Assembly: GCA_963767245.1 (NCBI GenBank)
Contig: CAVYDG010000023.1
Coordinates: forward strand, 1 to 64,000
Direction of reading: 5' to 3'
From: Roseiarcus sp963767245
GTDB taxonomy: Bacteria; Pseudomonadota; Alphaproteobacteria; Rhizobiales; Beijerinckiaceae
Length of the DNA: 64,000 nt
Made by a program: the position numbers and the translations under genes. Position 1 is the stretch's first letter. Every line of letters begins with the position of its first letter. The notes beneath the pieces were generated by a model. It had not been told where the DNA came from. It saw nothing but the letters and a program-made list of their open reading frames with translations, and did no database searches. Positions 46,426-54,508 of the stretch are shown piece after piece.

Positions 46426-47882
46426 GCTACGGCGTTCACACAATCGAAGTCGTTTTCGACTGGCATATGGTTTGGGCTTCTGATTTTAACGCCTCTTCGG
46501 TTTTCGGGAGGCGTTGATGGGCGATGGTTTCTGCGGCGATATTCGAGTTTCTCGCCGATTTGAACGGATCCTCGAGGACATCGCCGGTTCTGGCGCGCTG
46601 GTGGTTCGCAAGTTTGGCCGGGATCGCGCGGGGGAGATAGCGGCCCATCGCTTTCTCGGATCGGAGCAGGCGACCCCGCAAGCGATCACGGAGGAGGCCG
46701 CCCAACGCACGGCGCAGGCTTGCCGGGGTCGGCGCGTTGTCGTGGCGCAGGACACGACCGAGATCAATTTCGCCGGGCGCGACAAGGGGCGGAAGCTGGG
46801 GCTGGGCGGCGACGGGACAAGTCTCGGCTTCTTCATTCATTTGCTTGTCGCCGTCGACGCCGACGATGAAGCGCTTCTGGGCGTAGTGGGGGCGAAGATT
46901 TGGACCCGCGCGCTCGGCGAAGTGAAGACGCATCGCCACAAGCGGAGCCTCAAGGACAAGGAATCCGTGCGCTGGGTCGATGCGGCGCAGAGCGCGGCTC
47001 AACGGCTCGCCGACGCCGCCAGCATCGTTGTTGTCGGCGACCGCGAGAATGACATCTACCAGGCCTTCATCCGAAAGCCGGGCGACGTCGATCTCATCAC
47101 GCGGGCGCGCGGCGACCGCAAGTTGGCCGGAGGCGGCCTCCTGTTTGCCACAGCCGACGGTTTTCCGACGGCGCTCGAGATCGATGTGGCGGCCGCCCCA
47201 CGCCAGCCGCGCGCGCCGGATGCGCGCGTTCGAACGGCCCGCGTGGCCGTTTCGTTCGGCAAGGCGACAATCGCCAGACCCAAGACCGGACAGGCCGCCG
47301 GCGATCCCGAAGCCTGCGAGATCAACGTCGTTGTGGCGCGCGAAAGGGACGTTCCTTTGGGGACCACGCCGCTGATGTGGCGGCTTTTGACGACCTTGCC
47401 GGTTGAGACCGCCGAGGACGCTCGGGAAATCATTCGCCTCTATCGTCTGCGCTGGCGCATCGAAGAGGTCTTCCGCGTGCTTAAACGCGACGGCTTGGCT
47501 CTGGAAGAGACGCAGGTCGAGAGCGCGCGGCGCCTGTTCAACCTCGCTGCCCTCGCCGTGGTCGCAGCGGCGCGAATCCTTCAACTCACCGACGCCCGGG
47601 ACGCGGGCTCCCGCCCCGCAACCGACGTGATCGACGAAAGCGCGGTCGAAGCCGCCGCCGCCATCGGCGGCGCCTTGGAAGGAAAAACAATGCGGCAGAA
47701 GAACCCACACCCGCGCGGCTCCCTCTCTTGGCTCGCATGGATCACCGCCCGCCTCGGCGGCTGGAACGCCTATTACAAGCCGCCCGGACCCAAAACCATG
47801 GCCGATGGTTGGCGTCGCCTCGCCGCCATGCTCGACGGTTATGCAATCGCCCACGGCAAATCGCTTGTGTGAATCCCGTAGC
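46426..47882 (+). mobile_element. IS4-family (Tn5-like) element, tandem copy 2, 1,457 bp
   Basis: Same ends as copy 1. The flanks are CCATGGGA at 46418-46425 and 47883-47890. The two-base length difference comes from single-base insertions in the leader (GAAGTCG versus GAGTCG, and TTTTAACG versus TTTAACG). Confidence 0.92.
46517..47872 (+). CDS. IS4-family transposase, copy 2
   Basis: The same 451-residue transposase as copy 1 with one substitution (Q in EQATPQAITEE). All three DDE motifs are intact. The start ATG 46517 is preceded by CGGGAGGCG, a good ribosome site shared by both copies. A short inverted repeat in the leader (ACGCCTC...GGGAGGCGT) could shield the ribosome site from read-in transcription, as known for other IS4-family members; this is inference. 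Confidence 0.93.
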   Translation: MGDGFCGDIRVSRRFERILEDIAGSGALVVRKFGRDRAGEIAAHRFLGSEQATPQAITEEAAQRTAQACRGRRVVVAQDTTEINFAGRDKGRKLGLGGDGTSLGFFIHLLVAVDADDEALLGVVGAKIWTRALGEVKTHRHKRSLKDKESVRWVDAAQSAAQRLADAASIVVVGDRENDIYQAFIRKPGDVDLITRARGDRKLAGGGLLFATADGFPTALEIDVAAAPRQPRAPDARVRTARVAVSFGKATIARPKTGQAAGDPEACEINVVVARERDVPLGTTPLMWRLLTTLPVETAEDAREIIRLYRLRWRIEEVFRVLKRDGLALEETQVESARRLFNLAALAVVAAARILQLTDARDAGSRPATDVIDESAVEAAAAIGGALEGKTMRQKNPHPRGSLSWLAWITARLGGWNAYYKPPGPKTMADGWRRLAAMLDGYAIAHGKSLV

Positions 47883-47906
47883 CCATGGGAGAGGGGAGCC
47901 GCAAGC

Positions 47907-48464
47907 CTACTCCGCCCTCTCCCAGTCGGTCACGCTCACTTCGTCGTCGAGCCAAAGCGTCGGGCCGGGCTTGAGGCCGGCGGCGGCTAGCGCCGCCTCC
48001 GGCTCGCCGCCGTACGCCTCGCGGATGAAGACCGGCAGGCCGTCGGGAATGCGCACGTTCACTGCCCGGCTCAGATGGAAGTTGTCGTAACCGCGCTTGA
48101 GGAAGTGCGTATAGACCAAGGGGCCGCCGAGGATGGCGACCGTCCCCGAGCTCAGGCCGAGCGCGGCGCAGGCCTCCTCGAACGATGCGCCGGCCGGATT
48201 CCAGAGTCGCGCCATGAAATTCTCGGGATCCGGAGCGAGCGAAGCAACACGGCGCGTGAGTATGAGCCTGCGCCGCCTCACCGAGTCCGGTTCGCCTTCG
48301 TGCGAATGCCGGCCGTGCACGACCGCGTCGACATGGTTGAGCCCGGCGGCGAAAAAACGGTGGTCGGCGTCGAGCTTGAGCGACGCCGGGTGCCCGCTCG
48401 CGTCAGCGATGCGGCCGTCGGCGGAGGCGATGACGTAGCCAACGATGCGAAAGGCGCCGATCAT
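47907..48464 (-). CDS. Dihydrofolate-reductase-like / RibD C-terminal-domain protein
   Basis: The 185-residue protein from ATG 48464 starts MIGAFRIVGYVIASADGRIA, then has LDADHRFFAAGLNHVDAVVH GRHSHE-type and VAILGGPLVYTHFLKRGYDN motifs, which fit the DHFR/RibD reductase fold (GG-x-x-x-y-x-x-f motif for NADPH). It follows folE on the same strand with a 13-base gap, so they probably form an operon. Its partner suggests pteridine chemistry, such as reduction of a dihydropterin, but the substrate is not established. Confidence 0.75.
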   Translation of the reverse strand: MIGAFRIVGYVIASADGRIADASGHPASLKLDADHRFFAAGLNHVDAVVHGRHSHEGEPDSVRRRRLILTRRVASLAPDPENFMARLWNPAGASFEEACAALGLSSGTVAILGGPLVYTHFLKRGYDNFHLSRAVNVRIPDGLPVFIREAYGGEPEAALAAAGLKPGPTLWLDDEVSVTDWERAE

Positions 48465-48477
48465 GGAAAGCGGCGCG

Positions 48478-49104
48478 CTACTCGTGAGTGTCGGCGTTGA
48501 CGAGGGCGAGGAACTCGTGCCGGGTCTCCGGCTGGTCGCGAAACACGCCAAGCATGCGACTGGTGACGAGGTCGGCGCCGCGCTTGCGGACGCCGCGGTC
48601 GATCATGCAATGATGCGCCGCCTTGACCACGACCGCGACCCCGCAGGGCTTGAGCACCTCCTCGATGGTGTTGGCGATCTGGGCCGTCAGGCGCTCCTGG
48701 ATCTGCAGCCGCTTGGAGAAGATCTCGACCACCCGGGCGAGCTTGGAGATGCCGACCACCCGCTTGTCCGGAATGTAGCCGACCCACACCCGGCCGATGA
48801 TCGGCGCGATGTGATGCTCGCAATGGCTCTCGAAGGTCACGCCGCGCAGCACGATCATCTCGTCGTAGCCGTCGACCTCGCTGAAGGTCTTGCGCAGGAC
48901 TTCCTCCGGGTCCTCCTCGTAGCCGGCGAAATATTCGCGGTAGGCGCGCACCATCCGGTCGGGCGTCTCGATGAGGCCGTCGCGGTTCGGGTCCTCGCCG
49001 ATCCATTTGAGGATGGTGCGGAACGCGTCCTCGACTTTGGCTTCGGAGATTGCCTTGGCGCCGCCTGAGGCGGCGCCGGCGCGACTGTCTTCCTTGACCG
49101 CCAT
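48478..49104 (-). CDS. folE: GTP cyclohydrolase I
   Basis: The 208-residue protein from ATG 49104 (MAVKEDSRAG) contains the type IA motifs: EDPNRDGLIETPDRMVRAYR, the zinc ligands Cys/His in TFESHCEHHIAPIIGRVWVG and CMIDRGVRKRG region with HHC, and SKLARVVEIFSKRLQIQERL. It converts GTP to 7,8-dihydroneopterin triphosphate, the first step of folate and pterin synthesis. An upstream in-frame ATG at 49149 would add 15 residues without homology. It is first in a two-gene unit with the DHFR-like gene. Confidence 0.96.
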   Translation of the reverse strand: MAVKEDSRAGAASGGAKAISEAKVEDAFRTILKWIGEDPNRDGLIETPDRMVRAYREYFAGYEEDPEEVLRKTFSEVDGYDEMIVLRGVTFESHCEHHIAPIIGRVWVGYIPDKRVVGISKLARVVEIFSKRLQIQERLTAQIANTIEEVLKPCGVAVVVKAAHHCMIDRGVRKRGADLVTSRMLGVFRDQPETRHEFLALVNADTHE

Positions 49105-49232
49105 GCTGTCTTTCCCGTTTGCGCCCTCGCGGCGCGCGCCCTGCGCCATGTAATGGCTTGAGCCGGATTGTCAAAGGCGTGTCTCGGCGCGCGGATCGCA
49201 CGATGGGCGCTGGCGATAACGCGCAGGGTCAG

Positions 49233-49458
49233 TCAGGCCGCTTTTCCGAGACGCTCCGCGATCCACAGCTTGACGAGCGCCTGACGCGTCACGCCAAGGC
49301 GCCGGGCCTCTCGGTCGAGGGCTTCCACGACCCATGACGGGAAATCGACATTGACACGCTTGAGCTCCAGATTGGGGCGTCGCGCCTTGCCCCAATCAAC
49401 ATCGCCGGAGATTATCCGCCCCGGCGTCGAATTTCCGATCAAAATCACGCGCTTTCAT
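49233..49458 (-). pseudogene. BrnA-type (ribbon-helix-helix) antitoxin, N-terminus frameshifted, toxin absent
   Basis: The C-terminal part GDVDWGKARRPNLELKRVNV then DFPSWVVEALDREARRLGVT and RQALVKLWIAERLGKAA is the BrnA/CopG-type fold of type II antitoxins. The expected start MKAxFDxKFDAGADISGD can be seen only by changing frame twice: MKA from ATG 49458, then FDRKFDAGAD in another frame, then ISGDVDW in the open frame. So two indels have broken the N-terminus. No BrnT toxin gene lies upstream. It looks like an orphan remnant; from a GTG at 49448 a 71-residue product is still possible. Confidence 0.7.
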
Positions 49459-49495
49459 AAGCCTCGAACTCCTCGGCGCGCGAACGCCTTCAACC

Positions 49496-49527
49496 GTCAT
49501 GGCCGGGCTTGTCCCGGCCGTCCACGC
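49496..49527. repeat. 'GTCATGGCCGG...CCGGCCgTCCACG' palindromic repeat, left arm
   Basis: One arm of a widespread Rhizobiales-type repeat. Its inverse lies at 49756-49787. The interval between (49528-49755) has no recognised gene. Confidence 0.8.
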
Positions 49528-49755
49528 AGACCACCCGCGCTCAACTGTTCAGGTCGAGATAGAGATCGCGCCAGTCCGGTTCATGGCGAGGATCAGGCGG
49601 ACCTTCCACACATAGCCCTTCTCGATGCTCGTATGCGCGTCTGGCGATGTCTGCGGTAACCCCGCGTAAAGCGTCCCGTTCGGTCGGTTTGTCATGATGT
49701 AGACCCAGCCGCCGCGCATCTCAGTGAAGGTACGTCAGCCTGAGGAGGGTGCAAG

Positions 49756-49787
49756 GCGTGGATGGCCGGGACAAGCCCGGCCATGAC
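49756..49787. repeat. 'GTCATGGCCGG...' palindromic repeat, right (inverted) arm
   Basis: Reads GCGTGGATGGCCGGGACAAG then CCCGGCCATGAC, the reverse complement of the arm at 49496-49527 with one mismatch. It ends 15 bases before the glyS stop codon. Confidence 0.8.
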
Positions 49788-49802
49788 GACCGACGCGGAG
49801 GG

Positions 49803-52148
49803 CTACCCCGCGACCTTGGAGAAATCGGCGACCGCGTGCATCGCCTGGCGCAATTCGCCGAGCAGTCTCAGGCGGTTCACACGCAAGGCGGGATCGGCGG
49901 CGTTGACCGTGACGTCAAGAAAGAACGCGTCTACTGGCCCGCGCAGGGTGGCGAGCGCCCGCATCGCGCCCTCGAAATCCTCGCGCCCTGCCCGCTCGCG
50001 CGCCGCCGCGCCGGCCGCGACGAGAGTGTCGGCAAGGTTCTTCTCGGCCGGGAGGGCGAGGAGGCCCGGATTATGGCGGCCAGCGAAGGCTTGGGCGCCA
50101 TCCTTCTTTTCCTCGGCGCGCAGGATGTTGGCGGCGCGGCGATAGCCGGCGAGGAGGTTCTTGCCGTCCTCCGTGTCGAGGAACTGTCCGAGCGCCTCGA
50201 CCCGGCGGACGATCAAGAGGAGATCGTCCTGGCCTGGAAGCGCGAACACCGCGTCGATGAGATCGTGCCGCGCGCCCTTGCTTCGCAATTGAGTCTTCAG
50301 CCGCTCCGCGAGGAACTCTCGAATTTGAGACCCTGTGTAAGCGTCAAAACTCACTTGTACGGCCTCATCAACCGTTTCCGGCTGTTTTGCCTCGATCCAA
50401 CGCTGGATCCCAGCCGCGACAGACGGGTTTCCGTTGGCCTTCCAGGTATTACGCGCTGCTGCGAATAGATCGACGAGCGGCAGCCGTAGTTCGCTCTCCA
50501 GCATGATCCGGATCACGCCAAGCGCCGCGCGCCGTAGCGCATAGGGGTCCTTGCTGCCGGTCGGCTTCTCGTCGATGGCCCAGAAACCGACCAGCGTGTC
50601 GAGCTTGTCGGCGAGCGCGACCGCGATCGAGACTGGCGCGGTCGGGATGCGGTCGTTCGGCCCTTGCGGCTTATAGTGTTCCTCGATCGCATCGGCGACG
50701 CTCCGGTCCTCGCCTTGCTCGATCGCGTAGTAGCGGCCCATAAGGCCTTGCAATTCCGGGAACTCGCCGACCATTTCGGTCGGAAGATCGGCCTTGGCGA
50801 GTTTCGCCGCGCGCGCCGCGAGCGCGACATCCGCGCCGACTTTCGGCGCAAGCTCGCGCGCCAGCGTCTCGATCCGCGCGACGCGCTCGCCCTGCGTCCC
50901 GAGCTTCTCGTGGAAGACGACGCGGTCGAGTTTTTCCAGCCGCTGGTCGAGCGGCTTTGCGGTCTTGTCTTTGGCGTCGGGCAGGGCTGCGAGGTCGGTC
51001 TGCCAGAAGTGGCGGGCGTCGGAGAGGCGCGCGCGAACGACCCTTGCGTTGCCCGCCGCGATCGCCGCCCCGCCGTCGGGGGCGACGAGGTTCGAGACGA
51101 GGATGAACTTGTTGGCGAGCTTGCCGCCGCTCTCTGCCGCGTCATGGCCGGCCTTGTGCCGGCCATCCACGCCGTTCCGCGTTGCGGACTGAGACGAAGA
51201 CGCGCCTTCCGGCGCCCCGTGGATGGCCGGGTCGAGCCCGGCCATGACGGAGGAAGGCCCAGGCGCCTCGCGCAGCACGAAGCATTTCTGGTTGGCGCGG
51301 ATGGTGGCGCGGATCACTTCGGGCGGAAGGTCGAGGAACGCCGGCTCGAATTCGCCCATGAGGACAACTGGCCATTCGACCAGGCCGGCGACTTCCTCCA
51401 AGAGGCCGTCGTCCTCGATCAGCTCGAGCCCGCGGGCGAAGGCGAGGTTCCTGGTGTCGGACAGGATGATTGCTTTGCGCCGGTCGGCGTCGAGCACGAC
51501 CTTGGCCTTGTGCAGCGCGTCGACGTAGTCGTCGAAACGGCGGACATGGATCGGCTTAGGCGCCATGAAACGGTGGCCGAAGGTTACGTCGCCGGCCGCA
51601 ATCCCGTCGATCTCGAACCGGACGATCTCGGACGCGTCGTGTTGCGTGGCGAGGGTGCAGATGATCCCGCGGAGCGGGCGGACCCAACGCAGCGCGTCGG
51701 GCTTCGCCGACGCCGCGCCCCAGCGCATTGATTTGGGCCACGGAAACGAGCGAACGATCGAGGGCATGATCTCCGCGATCGCCTCTTTGGTCTCGCGGCC
51801 GGGCTTTTCGATCACGGCGACATAGAACTGGCCCTTCTTCGGGTCGGTCTCGATCCGGGCGTCCTCGATGCGCGTAAGTCCAGCGCTCTTCAAAAAACCC
51901 TGGATGGCGCCGTCCGGCGCGCCGACGCGTGGGCCCTTTCGCTCCTCGCGTAAGTCGGGTTGCGCCGCCGGCAAGCCGACGACATGGAGCGTCAGGCGGC
52001 GCGGGGTCACAAAGCTTTGCGCGCCCTCGTAGAGGAGATTGCGTTCGACCAGCGCGCCGGTCACGAGGCGCTTCAAATCCTCAGCCGCCTGTCGCTGCAT
52101 GCGGGCGGGGATTTCTTCGCTGAACAGTTCAAGCAGGAGGTCGGGCAT
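49803..52148 (-). CDS. glyS: Glycyl-tRNA synthetase beta subunit with a repeat-derived 36-codon insert
   Basis: The 781-residue subunit from ATG 52148 (MPDLLLELFSEEIPARMQRQ) has the usual order of GlyS motifs: FVTPRRLTLHVVGLPA, PWPKSMRWGAASAKPDALRW VRPLRG, and ATIRANQKCFVLREAPG before the HD-like and anticodon-binding C-terminal domains. With GlyQ it forms the alpha2beta2 enzyme charging tRNA-Gly. After REAPGPSS the sequence SVMAGLDPAIHGAPEGASSS to VDGRHKAGHDAAE is inserted compared with the family (E. coli continues DADGKLLPNF); it is the translation of a palindromic repeat (51141-51248) that is exactly 108 bases. glyQ lies upstream with vapBC in between. Confidence 0.95.
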   Translation of the reverse strand: MPDLLLELFSEEIPARMQRQAAEDLKRLVTGALVERNLLYEGAQSFVTPRRLTLHVVGLPAAQPDLREERKGPRVGAPDGAIQGFLKSAGLTRIEDARIETDPKKGQFYVAVIEKPGRETKEAIAEIMPSIVRSFPWPKSMRWGAASAKPDALRWVRPLRGIICTLATQHDASEIVRFEIDGIAAGDVTFGHRFMAPKPIHVRRFDDYVDALHKAKVVLDADRRKAIILSDTRNLAFARGLELIEDDGLLEEVAGLVEWPVVLMGEFEPAFLDLPPEVIRATIRANQKCFVLREAPGPSSVMAGLDPAIHGAPEGASSSQSATRNGVDGRHKAGHDAAESGGKLANKFILVSNLVAPDGGAAIAAGNARVVRARLSDARHFWQTDLAALPDAKDKTAKPLDQRLEKLDRVVFHEKLGTQGERVARIETLARELAPKVGADVALAARAAKLAKADLPTEMVGEFPELQGLMGRYYAIEQGEDRSVADAIEEHYKPQGPNDRIPTAPVSIAVALADKLDTLVGFWAIDEKPTGSKDPYALRRAALGVIRIMLESELRLPLVDLFAAARNTWKANGNPSVAAGIQRWIEAKQPETVDEAVQVSFDAYTGSQIREFLAERLKTQLRSKGARHDLIDAVFALPGQDDLLLIVRRVEALGQFLDTEDGKNLLAGYRRAANILRAEEKKDGAQAFAGRHNPGLLALPAEKNLADTLVAAGAAARERAGREDFEGAMRALATLRGPVDAFFLDVTVNAADPALRVNRLRLLGELRQAMHAVADFSKVAG
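51141..51248. repeat. Palindromic repeat inside the glyS coding sequence (36 codons, in frame)
   Basis: Two arms, GTCATGGCCGGCCTTGTGCC...CATCCACG (51141-51171) and CGTGGATGGCCGGGTCGAGC...GCCATGAC (51218-51248), face each other around a 46-base centre. It is the same family as the arms at 49496 and 49756. The length is 108 bases, so the reading frame of glyS is kept. Confidence 0.85.
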
Positions 52149-52218
52149 AGTATCCGGAGCCGGTCTCCTCTCCAGTGGAGAGGCCATGGTTCGCGCAAAG
52201 GTCGTGTTACGGCGCGCG

Positions 52219-52623
52219 CTAGGCGGTCAGCCAATTCTCGACCCGAAGGCCGGGCATACGGACGAACTCGCGCGTGTTGTTGGTCACAACGATCAGGCCT
52301 TCGCTGCGGGCGTGGCCGCCGATCTGAATGTCGTGAGGGCCGCAGGGCGTCCCTGCCTGCTCGAGTTCCGCGCGGAGCTGACCGTAGTGCGCCGCGGCTT
52401 TTTCTCCGAACGGCAGAACCTCGAGGCGGGCGGTGAAATGCGCAATGGCGGTCAGGTTCGCTGCGCGTCGCGCTGACTTCTCAGCCCCAAAATAGAGCTC
52501 GCCCAGCGTGATGGTCGATATACAGAGCTGCTCGGCCAGTGCGTTGAACCGGTCGCGGATCTCAGGCGGGTAGGTCTTCATGACATGGATGCAGATGTTG
52601 GTGTCGAGCATGAAGGCGAGCAT
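52219..52623 (-). CDS. vapC: VapC-type PIN-domain toxin
   Basis: The 134-residue PIN nuclease from ATG 52623 begins MLAFMLDTNICIHVMKTYPP with the first acidic residue in LDTN. STITLGELYFGAEKS carries the conserved Glu, and GPHDIQIGGHARSEGLIVVT with TNNTREF has the remaining Asp positions. VapC toxins cleave tRNA or rRNA when free of VapB. Its ATG overlaps the vapB stop by one base (TGATG). The pair lies between glyQ and glyS on the same strand. Confidence 0.92.
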   Translation of the reverse strand: MLAFMLDTNICIHVMKTYPPEIRDRFNALAEQLCISTITLGELYFGAEKSARRAANLTAIAHFTARLEVLPFGEKAAAHYGQLRAELEQAGTPCGPHDIQIGGHARSEGLIVVTNNTREFVRMPGLRVENWLTA

Positions 52624-52856
52624 CAAAGAGGCTCGCGCTCTTCCGGCTTTGGCTGGCGGCGCTCGCCGGGAAAATCGTCGGTCAGACGCGGACCGTTCAG
52701 GAAGAGATCGTCCCACCTCCGGCCCTGCGGCGCGATCACGCGGCTCATCCCGATCTTGAGGATATCGACGTGATGCACGTCGTCCGGAAAGGCGACGGCC
52801 TTTGGAAGTCGCACCGCTTGGCTGCGGTTGCTGGTAAACACGGTCGAACTGGTCAT
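52623..52856 (-). CDS. vapB: VapB-type AbrB-fold antitoxin
   Basis: The 77-residue protein MTSSTVFTSNRSQAVRLPKA VAFP begins with the SpoVT/AbrB swapped-hairpin pattern (NRSQAVRLPKxxxFP) and has a charged, toxin-wrapping C-terminus (RQPKPEEREPL). It neutralises VapC and, with it, represses their promoter. It starts 79 bases downstream of the glyQ stop, with short inverted sequences in the gap that could be the operator. Confidence 0.92.
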   Translation of the reverse strand: MTSSTVFTSNRSQAVRLPKAVAFPDDVHHVDILKIGMSRVIAPQGRRWDDLFLNGPRLTDDFPGERRQPKPEEREPL

Positions 52857-52935
52857 GGGCTCTTCATCTGGGATATGCCTGCGCCATATACGTCATTGGG
52901 TGCGGGAAATCAAGGATTCGCGGGTGACCCATACC

Positions 52936-53880
52936 TCACGCGGCCCCGCCCGCCGCGGTCCTCAGCCAGGCCGCGCCGCAGGCTTTGGCGAGCTCGCGCA
53001 CTCTAAGGATGTAGCTCTGGCGCTCGGTGACCGAGATCGCGCCGCGGGCGTCGAGCAGGTTGAAGACGTGGCTCGCCTTGATGCACTGGTCGTAGGCCGG
53101 CAGCGCCATGAGGTGGCGGTCGCCCGCCGCGCCGCGCTCAAGCAGCGCGATGCATTCGGCTTCGGCGTCCTTGAAGTGCTGGACGAGTACGTCGGTGTTG
53201 GCGTGCTCGAAGTTGAAACGGGAATATTCCTCCTCGGCCTGCTTGAACACGTCGCCGTAACTGACGCGAGCCTCGCCGTCGCCGCCGTTGAAGTTGAGGT
53301 CGTAGACGCTGTCGACGCCCTGCACATACATCGCCAGCCTTTCGAGGCCGTAGGTCAGTTCGCCGGAAACGGGCGCGCATTCGAACCCAGCGACCTGCTG
53401 AAAGTAGGTGAATTGCGACACTTCCATGCCGTCGCACCAGCATTCCCACCCCAGGCCCCACGCGCCCAGCGTCGGGCTCTCCCAGTCGTCCTCGACGAAG
53501 CGCACGTCATGGAGGGCCATGTCGACGCCGATCGCGGCCAGCGAATCGAGATAAAGCTCCTGAAGGTTCTGAGGGCTCGGCTTCAGGATCACCTGATACT
53601 GGTAATAATGCTGGAGCCGGTTCGGGTTCTCGCCGTATCGTCCGTCTTTGGGCCGGCGGGACGGCTGGACGTAAGCCGCCTTCCAGGCCTTGGGGCCGAG
53701 CGAGCGCAGCGTCGTCGCCGGGTGGAACGTGCCGGCGCCAACCTCCATGTCGTAGGGTTGCAGCATGACGCAGCCCTGACGCGCCCAGAAGGTCTGCAAG
53801 GTCAGGATGAGGCCCTGAAACGACCTCGCCGGGTCGAGCGCGGCGTCGTCCGGGAAGGTTTTGGCATGTCTCTCGATCAC
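52936..53880 (-). CDS. glyQ: Glycyl-tRNA synthetase alpha subunit
   Basis: The 314-residue class II synthetase subunit (ATG 53880) has SFQGLILTLQTFWARQGCVM, VGAGTFHPATTLRSLGPKAW, YVQPSRRPKDGRYGENPNRL, QHYYQYQVILKPSPQNLQEL and GLGWECWCDGMEVSQFTYFQ, which is the near-invariant GlyQ sequence containing class II motifs 1-3. It binds ATP and glycine and partners with GlyS. The usual glyQ-glyS adjacency is broken by vapBC, so co-transcription would include the toxin pair. Confidence 0.97.
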   Translation of the reverse strand: MIERHAKTFPDDAALDPARSFQGLILTLQTFWARQGCVMLQPYDMEVGAGTFHPATTLRSLGPKAWKAAYVQPSRRPKDGRYGENPNRLQHYYQYQVILKPSPQNLQELYLDSLAAIGVDMALHDVRFVEDDWESPTLGAWGLGWECWCDGMEVSQFTYFQQVAGFECAPVSGELTYGLERLAMYVQGVDSVYDLNFNGGDGEARVSYGDVFKQAEEEYSRFNFEHANTDVLVQHFKDAEAECIALLERGAAGDRHLMALPAYDQCIKASHVFNLLDARGAISVTERQSYILRVRELAKACGAAWLRTAAGGAA

Positions 53881-53942
53881 GGGGCGGCGACCCTAGAGAG
53901 GCCGCCGCCGGTGGTCAACGCGGCGCACAAATTCGCAGTGGG

Positions 53943-54341
53943 TCAGGCGGAATTCTCACGGCCCGTGACCTGACCAAAACCGATATCGTGCCCGTCAATG
54001 TCTTGCGTTCCGAATTCTCGGCAACCATAGGGTTGGTCACAAAGGTCATAATCTATCTTTGCCCCTCGGCCTTGAAACTCCCTGTACAACGCCTCCGCGT
54101 CGTCAACCCAAAAGTACATGTCCCAAAGATTGGACGAGACATCCCTGCGGGGGATGATGGCCGAGTGATCGGGAACGCTCTTCAGCATGACGTGGAAGCC
54201 GTCGCGACCGAGAATCACAAAAGACGGCGGGTCACCGTAGAAGCGATCAAACCGGAAACCCATCGCGTCACGATAATGCTCGGCTGACGCCTTCACATCG
54301 CGAACAAAGAGGATTGGGGCCGACGAGATGATTTTCGCCAT
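53943..54341 (-). CDS. Glyoxalase/bleomycin-resistance (VOC) family protein
   Basis: The 132-residue protein from ATG 54341 (MAKIISSAPILFVRDVKASA) follows a strong GAGGAGGT ribosome site. One VOC module is visible: ILFVRDVKASAEHYRDAMGF RFDRFYG, then SFVILGRDGFHVMLKS, and a second half AEALYREFQGRGAKIDYDLC with DIDGHDIGFGQ. VOC proteins bind metals or sequester drugs; this one resembles the fosfomycin/bleomycin-type group with unknown ligand. A longer open frame upstream has no homology. Confidence 0.85.
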   Translation of the reverse strand: MAKIISSAPILFVRDVKASAEHYRDAMGFRFDRFYGDPPSFVILGRDGFHVMLKSVPDHSAIIPRRDVSSNLWDMYFWVDDAEALYREFQGRGAKIDYDLCDQPYGCREFGTQDIDGHDIGFGQVTGRENSA

Positions 54342-54508
54342 CTGTACCTCCTCGAAGGGTGCATCCGACCAAAGGTTGTTACGCGTTTCCCGCTCGTCAA
54401 CCAAGCTGGTTTCAAGATGGCCGTCGCCCACCTACGCCTCTGGCGTAAGAATTTGCTTCGCTCCCCGACTGCCGCTAGAGCGGGCCGCTTAAGTCAGGGA
54501 GGAACTTG

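Noticed and set aside
44938..47854. Two long minus-strand frames opposite the IS4 transposases
   Set aside because: Identical shadows in both copies; the plus-strand frames carry the DDE motifs and ribosome sites.
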